NCBI GenBank assembly: GCA_949987705.1
Contig: OX465283.1
Span: 163,199,850 to 163,263,849 of the forward strand
Source: Thereva unica
Taxonomy: Eukaryota > Arthropoda > Insecta > Diptera > Therevidae
Reading direction: 5' to 3'
Length of the DNA stretch: 64,000 bases
Shown: piece after piece, positions 55,174 to 64,000 of the stretch
Layout: every line of letters starts with the position of its first letter
Position numbering within the stretch: the first letter of the stretch is position 1
The notes under the pieces: generated by a model
Told to the model about the DNA's origin: nothing
Database searches by the model: none
What the model saw: only the letters and a program-made list of their open reading frames with translations
Made by a program: the position numbers and the translations under genes

Positions 55174-56806
55174 TCATTTAACAGCAGTCGGTGTATTTGC
55201 TAACACAGAGTTCAAAGTGTCTAACCCAGCAACTGGCAAACTCCGAAGATTCTGACTTTGAACATATTGAAATGCTGAAATGCTTTCAGGATGATGATGA
55301 AAGTAAAATTCACTAAACGGATGCAGACGGCGCTGATCAAAGTGCGGGAGAAATTGTGAATGTCGTATATTAGGCGAATAAATTCGATGATGAGCACTGA
55401 CGTGATGATGAGATGGATGATAGATGGTGGGATTTTGTTGAATTGGGAAATTTGCAGTGTTGCCCAAGTTGGCGCAGTGGTGTTTCAATAGATCCATGCC
55501 TTTGAGATCGTCCATCATTTGATGGGAGATCATGTGTTTCTTGAGATATGCTTGTCTGAAATTAGTTGTTAATAGTAAACATTAATTAAGTTAAAAATAT
55601 TGATATATTACTTTCGAAATCCTTTTCCACATTCCGTGCACGACAAGGTACTTTCCATATTCAATTCATCTTGCTCGGTAGAAGTGTTCGATGCCACTTT
55701 ACTTGCAACTTCAGGTAATAGCTTTTTAGTAACTGACGAACTTGGGCCAATGTCTGATTTTGGCTTGTGCCAGCGTCGGTGTGAAGCCAAATTTGCTGGG
55801 CAATTGAAAACCTGTTGGTATAAAGCATAAAGGTTTGGTTGAACAACATATTCAATATGAGAGTGCATACCTTATCACATTCGGAGCATCTATATTCAAT
55901 ATGAACTATTCTCGAGCAGCGATGCTGAGCAAGTTGAAATGCATCATCATAAAGCGTTCGACACAGCTGACATATATACGAACCGATCTTATTATCTATA
56001 CTGGCTAAAACCGCCTTCGCTTCGTCAGTTATCTCGACAACATTAAACGCCGGATCAATATCTCCCTTCCTTACGACCAACTCTTCATCGTCTCTCAACT
56101 TCCTTATGATTGTCCCAGAAACTGGACTGCTATTATCTTCATCTATAAGCTGCTTTCGAAACTTCATTCGTTTCTTTTCGCATTTCGTCTTACTCGTAAG
56201 TTTCGGAATATCTTGTACCGTATCCGAATCGAATTTCGGTGATGAATTCGATGATTTCCTATCGAACGTCGTTTGCTCAAATAATTTGGCAAAACCTTCA
56301 ACAGCTTGATTATGCATTTCTGCATCGTCATAGACAAGCTTATCACGGGTTAAAACTGCTGTAGACGAATGTGATTCTTCAGTATCTTCGACAATCTTTT
56401 TCGATGATGTTTCAGATACTGGCAGAATATCATCATCGTTACTAAGTACATCGACAAATTCGTCATCGTTCGATTCGTCATCGCCGCCTTCGTCTTCTGT
56501 TAGAACGATTGTTTCTTCATCGGTTATTTCTTTATTGCACTTTTCGGACATGCGTTTTAGGTCATTGGATGTCCATGATAGGAATTGTGAGCTGTCAAAA
56601 CAGCCTAGGCCTTGCGGTCGCCATAGAAGTCTTTCTTCTAGGGTTTTGTATCTTTTACGAGGCGGCGAAGGGGTTGACGGTGGGGTTATAGGTACTGCTG
56701 ATGAACGTAGCGATAGATCTAGTGGCGAAACCATTGATATAGTTTGACTGAATTGCGGAAATGTGGTTATGGATGGTAATGAATCGTAGCTTATGGATCC
56801 TTCCAT
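55174..56806 (-). CDS. nerfin-1: Nerfin / INSM1-family zinc-finger transcription factor (3 coding exons)
   Basis: Exons 56806-55871, 55811-55612 and 55555-55174 join in frame to 1518 nt (505 residues, stop TGA); introns are 59 and 56 bp. The hallmark INSM1/nerfin finger cluster is present. A C2HC finger lies at about 278-297 (YICQLC...[10 protein letters not shown]). A canonical C2H2 finger lies at about 306-327 (YRCSECDK + [15 protein letters not shown]), split by intron 1. A third C2H2 finger at about 370-391 (CTECGKGF...KKHMISH) is split by intron 2. Residues 28-32 read PLDLS, the consensus for CtBP co-repressor binding. There is an acidic stretch around 104-132 and a His-rich C-terminus. 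Family members are nuclear regulators of neuronal differentiation and axon guidance. The finger cluster makes the family assignment strong; nerfin-1 rather than nerfin-2 is a choice on likelihood. The start ATG at 56806 is the first in the open frame. Confidence 0.92.
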
Positions 56807-58186
56807 TATAATATCTATTTATAAAAAATAAATCAAATAATGTTAGTTATAAATTATGTTATAGTATTGTTTAAGGATTGTGTATTCTTTTTTTAGATAT
56901 GTTAACATGGAATTAATGGAGTTGACAAACAGTTTAATATGTATTTTGAAATGCACTAAAAATGTAAAAGGAGTAACGTCTATAATTTAACTAAAACAAT
57001 AGAAGGATAATTATGGAGTACTACAAAAGCAGGAGTAACATTGTAATGACTGCGCTTTATAGTTCCTACAAAGCCACGACAAAAATTACTACTCAATAGG
57101 AGGTTAAAGATAAAAATACAACACATAAGTAAATCATAAGGTAAATACGACCAACTTTTTAATAATACATACATATATACAGTTTTTCCTAACTATGCTA
57201 GTTTATAAACCTATAACTGCTAATTTTCTAAAATAGCCATGACAGTTTTTAGTCGACCGTTTTGTTAGTATTAGAAAGCTCCGTAAATTTTATATAATCC
57301 TTTTTTTCTCTAGCTCTAGCCACTGTTCTCTCCACCCGGTCCGGGTTTTCAGCTGATGTCATCCAGTTTGGTACCCCCAAGCTCTGTCCGTCCTGGTATG
57401 CACGATCCTTCGAGCGAAGGTTGGGTGTCCCACTTTCAGAGTGTCCCACATCCCACCCACGTTGCGTGTCCCACCCACGTTCAATCATTACTCATACGAA
57501 ATAGATGCCCTGCCCTGCTGAGCTTTATTTTCTTCACAACATCTATGTCGCTACAACGCTAGTGGATAGAGTAGAGCCGGATTTACGCGAGGCAGTACAT
57601 TTGTCCTTGCTTACACGATGGTAAATTGTACTGAGGCCTCAATTTTTTTAAATGTCCCGGTTCAAAAATAATATGCTACTGGTATATGAGGGTGTATGGA
57701 GATAAATGCGTCTAGGTGCGATTGTAAATTAGCTCGTCGAGAGAAATTACTTCTTTTGCGACAGTAAAATATCCAATTTGAACTGTGGCGAGGTGAGATT
57801 CTGTAAATACGAACTGCAAAGACATCTGGTACAAACACATTTTGTAATCGTGTCCTACCCAACACCACTCGTAGATATCGTCGTTGTGGAGTCTCCGAAA
57901 TCTTCCTTCCTCACATAAGGGACCAACAATTCTCCGAAGGAATTCCCTCTCGAACAGGGCTAAGAGGTTGGACAGTGCTTTTTGTTAAGCACCCATGTTT
58001 GCATTATGCCGGCGTTGAGTGCAGACGTGTGCTGCCGCAAGCTCTTCGTGCGTCATTTCGATTTGAAATCTTAATCAAAATGAAAGTGTTTGGGCAATCT
58101 CAGCGTTCAAACCAGTTTGTTACAAAGACAGTGGGACATGTTTGAATGCATAAAACCTTGTATTTTGGGCCCCTAATGGTGACAAT
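56807..58186. other. 5' flank of nerfin and intergenic DNA
   Basis: AT-rich up to 57250, then a GC-richer part with repeated gtgtcccac words (57426-57475). A possible single family E-like end (agccggatttacgcgaggc) lies at about 57573. Promoter of nerfin expected just upstream of 56806 but no core motif is clear. Confidence 0.4.
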
Positions 58187-59519
58187 TAGGGAATCCAATC
58201 CCGCATGAAAATCCCAATCCCGCAAGGCTGCGGGATCGAGGTCAACAATCCCGCGGATCTGCGGGATTTGCGGGACTGCAAAAAAAGAGATTTTGTAGGG
58301 TAACTTGACATTTACTTTGTTGAGTTTACAGAAAGCTTTTCCCCTCAAGCTAATGACCGATGACCGCTCTGGTTTGATGTAACAGCTAAATAATTTTACA
58401 TCGTGTCTCCGTTATTTAAATAAACTCATATGCAAAATCTGGTCTAAGCCTACGTGCTTCGTCGAGTTTTTTTTAGATTTAACGAAACTTTACCCAACGC
58501 CCGCTTCCATTGGCGCTTACTCTGAGTTAATCCAGGATAAACCCTGCATGGAAACTCAGTAATTGATCACGTTCGGATAAACGACGATTTTGAGTTAAAG
58601 CTGTATTGCTGCGCACGCAGATATCTTCAACTAACGAATTTAAATATTTTGTGGAGTGTAAAGCCTGGATTATAATGGACGCAACGGAAAGCAACGAAGC
58701 GGAGAATGAAGGAGTGGAAATTTGCTGGTTATACTGACGGAATCGAACATATGCAAATATCACTTGTACTTCCTAATTTTTCGGTAAGGTTTTTCCAAAT
58801 TTTGGACTTATGTTTAAAATTTTTAGTTTAGTAACTTTTGAAACTTTAATCCGTTCCATTCCGTTGCGTCACGTATAACAACTTCAATATAATTTCTCTG
58901 TATTGAAACTCATTTTGACATTTCAGTCCGGTCTGTTGCGTTCCGTTGCGTCCAGTGTAATTGAGGCTTAAGGTTCTACGTACACGATTCGACTAATTAG
59001 AAATCCCAATTTCAAACTGGTTTCACAATGATCACACGCACAACCAATTACCAACCAAAATGAAACCTTTGTCCACACAGGAGCACAAATGACTTTGGAC
59101 CAATCGGTGTTCTGTGCCCACATAGCTTTTACAGGTTTTGGCAAAATTTCAAGTATGTAGTTCAAATCAAGTACAACCACGTAACTGATATCGCTTCTGA
59201 CCGGCAAGACCAGTTGCGCGCGAGCAGTTCAAACTAGTTTCAAATCGGTATCGTTTCTGTCGACCCGTGTATGGATTCCCAGCCTAACACGGGCAAGATG
59301 ACGAAACAGATGCATGTACAACTGGAATTGCTAATCAGTCGACTCGTGTTCGGAGGGCCTAAATCTATCCTATTTTGAAATATTTCTCTATTAAGACGCG
59401 GTTCTTATAAGAGGTGCTTCTACTGCCCAAATCCTGCGAATCCCGCGGATCCCGCACGTCTAGTCCCGCATTACTGATCCCGCAAAAATAGTGCGGGGTC
59501 CGCGGGATTGGATTCCCTA
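58187..59519. mobile_element. hAT MITE copy 2, 8-bp duplication (7 of 8)
   Basis: TAGGGAATCCAATCCCGC at 58187 and GCGGGATTGGATTCCCTA ending 59519, flanked by GTGACAAT and GTGTCAAT. The interior is homologous to copy 1 (33296-34378) in inverted orientation (for example gaaagcttttcccctcaa, atttacatcgtgtctc). A different nested MITE sits at 58662-58968. Confidence 0.87.
58662..58968. mobile_element. Nested MITE (AGCCTGGATTATAATGGACG ends) with TAA duplication
   Basis: Left agcctggattataatggacg, right cgtccagtgtaattgaggct. TAA at 58659-58661 and 58969-58971. Subterminal gcaacggaa / ttccgttgc repeats. No ORF. Confidence 0.7.
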
Positions 59520-61764
59520 GTGTCAATAATACTTCCTACAGATCTTTATGGTTAAACAGTAAGCTATTTCATACTTGTGCTTAACAAAACTCTTTATATC
59601 TTCAATAAACTAAGATGGAAGAACAGACATTTATTTTAAAAAAATGTGGTCTTCGATATCACTTTTTTTGATTTTAGAAATTATTTAATATTTGCACAAT
59701 TTTTTTTGCTTAATGCCTTTCATAAGTGTTTATTGAAAGTTAAAAAATAATATATAAAAAAAACTCCATTCAGTTGCTAGTTAAAATATCAGTTGCCCCC
59801 TAGTTAGAGATTAAATTAATTTAAATAAGTAATTTAAAATATTAAATAAAAAATGGATAGATGGTTAACATACTACATGTTAGGCTTTAGATTTATTTTC
59901 AAAGTATGGCAATGTAATGTGCATTTGATATTATATGCAATTGAGTTAAAATTTCTTAGAAATTTGAACGTTATTAATTGATTAAGGTGTTTAATTCTTA
60001 ATAACAATTAGTCGAAATTATCCGTCTATAGTACGAATAAAATAATACACTTATAATAAACTTTTGCAACAACCCTTAAATAAAACTAAATTAGGTAGTT
60101 TACCTGCGATTATTTTAACTCAATGAAGTATCCCACTAGTTACAGAATTAGTCAAGGTTGAACTCATAATTTCCACACTTTCACCTAAGACCAGGTTTTT
60201 TTTAAAATCTCACTTATTTCCACTGTTTTACAAATTGAACTAAAATCCAGAAATTTCCAAAAAATTAGAAATTTTCTAATTTTATGAAAAACGATTTTTT
60301 CTAATATTATTTAAACAAAAAAATTATCCGTTAAATTCCGCTGACTGAAAAAGGACTCAGTTCACTCGAGTGACACAAATAACAAGCTTGCCGCAAGCAT
60401 ACTGATGGTCCTGTACCTGTCGGATTCCGGAATTAGTTCCCCCCCGAACCAAAAGCATTTCACGAAAAAAAAAAATCTAGCTTGACTTACATCAAGGTGA
60501 AAGCTAGTGCGCTGTCCCGTCTCGTTTATTCCAACACACAGTGCCTCAAGACTGTACAAAAATTAGGGGTGGAGAAAATCTCTCTCTCAACCAATCTCTT
60601 TCACCAGGCAAGCTTCTACATGCTTGAATTGGGGGGCTGAATAGCCTTCATTCCATGCTGTGCACACCGACAAGTGGCTGGTGCACAGTGTATATAGTGG
60701 AGCCATCTATCTGTCAGCCATTGCGCATACTCGTTTCCGCCTACAGATATTTTTGGAATGCCAACAGCGGTCGTTCTAGCGAGCAACAAGTTGCCACTGA
60801 ATACCCTTAGAAACGCCTTTTTTTGTAAAATATTCATTCACCGCAGAGAATTTTTTTTATTTCTGTATTATCCTTTGCCAGCTTCAAGGATCACACGGCT
60901 CGGGATTCCCTTTATGTATAGAGAGAATGCCAATGATTAAAATGCATACACAGGGATATACGAGGAGCGAGCTTAACTTGATTTTGGCCCTTTTACTGTG
61001 TGTGCGTGGTCATGAGTAAGGCAAAATTTACTTCGAATTATAGAACTACAAAAATTTTCGTTATTTGTATGCGTTTTTAGGCTGATTGTAAGCTCATTTA
61101 GGGTAAAACAAATATTTGTCGAAACACGCCAATTAATTTCGAACCACACTATTACTGCTGCTGGTTAGACGCGGCTTATTAACGAACATTATTGTTTCAG
61201 CAAATTTGACTCGTGTTCGACTCTAAATGGATTAAATAGTTTATTGCGCAAAATTACGCAATTTCGAAGTGCTGCGATATGTGGTAGCAGCAGTCAATGA
61301 AGCGTAGATTACGTTCTTTGTTCCGTGGCTGCATGTGTGTGAAGCTCCGGAAATTCACAAAATGCATATTTAATTGACATAGATAGAATAATCCAGACTA
61401 GAACATGTTAACAGAGAAAGAGAAAACAGAACAAAGTACTTATATAGTACAATGGTGATGGATGAGCTTGAGGGAGAACTGAACTAGGACTATCAGTTTA
61501 ATAGAGAAGTATCCATTAAAATAGCCTTTTCATATTTAAATCAATTAACATTAAGATTTTCAGATTCGCACTAAAAATGTAGGAAAGGTGCTTTTAGAAA
61601 CTTCTTGGAAGTATAGATGACACTGATATCCTTCCTAAACTCCAAAGGATGGTTTCAGACAGACAGTCGACCAAGCAACCAACTTAGGTGCAAGAGCCTG
61701 CAAAACGGTGCGGCAAAGAGCTAATTGGATCTCCGCCTACCCTGGAGGCAGCCCTATACATAAC
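59520..61764. other. Intergenic DNA, nothing recognised
   Basis: AT-rich to about 60350, then mixed. No domain-bearing ORF and no copy of the families above. Confidence 0.4.
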
Positions 61765-61765
61765 C

Positions 61766-62526
61766 TTCTTCTTTGATCCGTTAGCTGGCGGTCCGAGCGG
61801 GACGTCCCCGCAACGGATACGCTGCTGTCGGTGCCGCTGGGTCTCGAACTCTATTCACGATTTGTTTCCATTCTTGTCGGTTTTTGGCGACGTCTCACTG
61901 ATAGTCGTTGATTCTTTAGGTCACCCTCGACATTCTTCAGCCAGGTTCTCTTCGGTGCCGATCGCTGGATTCTCCAGCCTGCGGGACGGTCTCGCCAGAG
62001 AAGTTTACGTGGCAATCGGTCATCGTCCTTTCGGCAAACATGTCCAAACCACCGTAGTCGACGTTTTTGTATATCTTCTTCGATCGCATAGTGAGACACC
62101 GAGGATCTGCCTCAAGCATCGCATTTGGAAGACCTCGAGCTTCTTAACGTCCAATTTGAGTAGTGTCCACGTTTCAGATCCATAAAGAAGAATCGGAAGG
62201 ATCAACGTTCGGCGTACTTTTGTTTTTAAGGAAATATTTGTTCGTTTCCATATGCACCACTTGAGCGAGGCGAAGGTTGCTGTTGCCTGGCCGATGCGGC
62301 TGTGAACGTCGGACGTCGATGCTACTTTCGTTTCCTCAACCACTGATCCCAAATAGTTGAACATCGGTACCTGTTCGATTTGGGTTCCATCGAGATGATG
62401 AACACTGGCCCTCGACCCGTCCGTTGTGAGCACTTTGGTATTGTCCGCATTGATTTTTAACCCGTATGACTCGGCGATGCTGGAAACTACCCTAACTTGT
62501 GGATGACGCAGAAAACGATATATCAA
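61766..62526 (-). pseudogene. RTE-like LINE ORF2 C-terminal half
   Basis: Two overlapping minus-strand frames joined by a frameshift near 62020-62060. First: SYGLKINADNTKVLTTDGSR, IEQVPMFNYLGSVVEETKVA, then the LILPILLYGSETWTL and RCLRQILGVSLCDR blocks. Second: RRLRWFGHVCRKDDDRLPRK and WRIQRSAPKRTW, then the end. Same family as the relic at 39590-40880 and the tail at 15795. Confidence 0.85.
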
Positions 62527-63099
62527 AACCTACAGTAGAGACGTTGAAAATGCCATAGGAACACTTTCAAATCACAAATCTTTAGGTTACCATTTTTTGG
62601 TGAAAAGAAATCTTACAATATTGAGGAGAAACTATGTCATGCCTTTCATATCTTCGTTTCAAACTATGAAGAGGCATAAAGATGCCCGAAGAAGAGGTTG
62701 TCCATAATTTTAAAAAATCTCTAGTATTTAACACTAAAAATACGTATTTACGGGCGTAACCACAAGATTTCATTCTAGATAACTGATAATTCGAACTCCT
62801 ACTTGCCCCTCTTCTATTCAACTCGCTTTTTCCGCTTGTAGTGGGCACACAACTACCAAAACGTGAGCACTAATATTTAACAAGAATTTCATTACGCAAA
62901 ATATTCGGCGAGGGCCCTCCCTGTAGTTCTATATATTCTAAGGGCCTTTTCGCGGGTCATTGTACTTGGCTCGTACTCCGCAGCATTCGTCGGAGCGCGC
63001 GTTTGACCGGTGGCGTATAAATAATCGAGGGTCTACTATGGTATTTTCTGGCGTTCGCATAAAAATTTTTGTGTAGGATTTATCCGTATCTTAAGGTCT
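62527..63099. other. Intergenic DNA, nothing recognised
   Basis: No ORF with a family signature. Confidence 0.4.
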
Positions 63100-63290
63100 C
63101 CTTTTATACACAGGTCGACGGCAGGCCGTGGTGTGAAAGTTTTCGCCTTGAAGACAAGTATCACTACACACTCCACGGCAGATGGGGGCTTCAGTTCAAG
63201 AAAACTGACAAAAATATTTATTTCTGTGGGCATTTATCGACCATCCACAGTCGCGTTCACGCTTGTTCGCGGGTGTTCACGGCGTGAGCC
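63100..63290. repeat. Family B repeat, partial copy
   Basis: Shares gcaggccgtgg, gttcaagaaaactgac and ttatcgaccatccacagtcg-type blocks with the copies at 14372 and 24865 (inverted), ending gggtgttcacggcgtga. Confidence 0.55.
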
Positions 63291-63299
63291 TTAAGGGAA

Positions 63300-63560
63300 T
63301 TGGCGCGGAAGCGGTGACGGCAGCCGTTTTCTTTACGATTTTTGCTCGATTATCACGCTGGACACTTCTCTTTACCTCCCGGTGTAATTGGGAGTATTCT
63401 CGTTCAAGCTGATGACGTTTGTCCGGGTTTCTTGTAGAGTTCACGTTATTTTTTACCAGGTTGTGTCCAAGATCCAGTGTTGCTGGTGTCTTTGGACATA
63501 ATCGATGCTTGTTTCCGCTGCTGTTATTATAGCGCCACTTCTGTTTTTACCAGGCGGGGA
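63300..63560 (-). pseudogene. Possible LINE linker fragment
   Basis: A minus-strand frame reads RNPDKRHQLEREYSQLHREV then KRSVQRDNRAKIVKKTA, resembling the basic endonuclease-RT linker of RTE-like LINEs. Short and without RT motifs, so tentative. Confidence 0.4.
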
Positions 63561-63719
63561 CATGTTTATGTCCAGCAAGATCGGAACCAGCAGCCACGCC
63601 GAATAACTTCTGCCCTGGATTTAAATGATATTGCCGGCGCTTCGCCATGTCCTTAAATTCTCCATGGAATACTGCCTGCTGTCATCGTGGAGCTGAGCGT
63701 ACACAGTAGAGTAGAATTG

Positions 63720-64000
63720 ATTCTTTTTTTTTTTTGATTATTTATTTTCTTTACTGCTTTTTTTTCGAATTTGTTATTCATTTCTTTCTTTCTTTCTTTT
63801 TTTTTTTTTTATATATTTATAATTTGATTTTGTTTTAACTTTTTCTTTTATTCTGTTTTTTTTTCTTTTTTTAATTTTTTTTATATACTTGTTTATATTT
63901 TCGTTTTTATATTTTTTATGTTATGTTAGCCTTAAGAATTTCGTCTTATCTTCTTCTTCTATCTTTCTCTCTTCTTTCAATTCTTCACACTTCTCTTTAT
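63720..64000. repeat. Pyrimidine-rich low-complexity tract
   Basis: Poly-T with (TTTC)n at about 63782-63800 and CTT/TTC-rich runs to the window edge. No gene. Confidence 0.7.

Noticed and set aside
61688..62185. 165-codon plus-strand ORF
   Set aside because: Antisense to the RTE-like LINE C-terminal region, whose motifs are clear on the minus strand.

Overview
The window is eukaryotic and insect-like, most probably from a fly (Diptera). It holds two spliced protein-coding genes whose closest recognisable relatives are fly attractin/distracted and fly nerfin (INSM1 family). Their small introns are 57 to 67 bp with GT..AG ends. The rest is AT-rich DNA packed with decayed retrotransposons and short inverted-repeat DNA transposons. 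I see no bacterial operons, CRISPR arrays, rRNA or tRNA genes. The order 'Diptera' is an inference; species is not determinable from the sequence alone.

Layout. 1-18750: intergenic DNA with a TA-flanked inverted-repeat element (701-1606), LINE fragments, several MITEs, and a 5'-truncated Ty3/gypsy element with one 3' LTR (about 8080-11305). 18758-31500: a dense mosaic. It contains gypsy fragments, inverted-repeat families with 3-bp TTA-type target duplications, and a Russian-doll insertion at 22170-26699: a hAT-type element with a perfect 8-bp duplication encloses a second inverted-repeat element, which encloses a LINE with an intact 629-codon reverse transcriptase ORF. 32619-45436 (minus strand): the attractin orthologue, nine coding exons totalling 3801 nt in one continuous frame. 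Its introns carry LINEs, a gypsy fragment, a hAT MITE and a near-perfect 105-bp palindrome. 46520-54819: a possible LTR, a decayed R1-like LINE, a jockey-like LINE fragment and a Helitron helicase relic ending in a typical Helitron hairpin. 55174-56806 (minus strand): the nerfin/INSM1-type zinc-finger gene, three coding exons, 1518 nt in frame. 56807-64000: intergenic DNA with a second copy of the hAT MITE (again with 8-bp duplications), an RTE-like LINE fragment and a pyrimidine-rich terminal tract.

The two host genes act separately: a cell-surface attractin-type receptor and a neuronal transcription factor. I see no evidence that they are functionally linked. No undescribed multi-gene system is visible. 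The strongest unusual signals are the layered transposon insertions, the dimeric palindromic MITE family, and an attractin gene that lacks the C-type lectin domain present in the mammalian protein.
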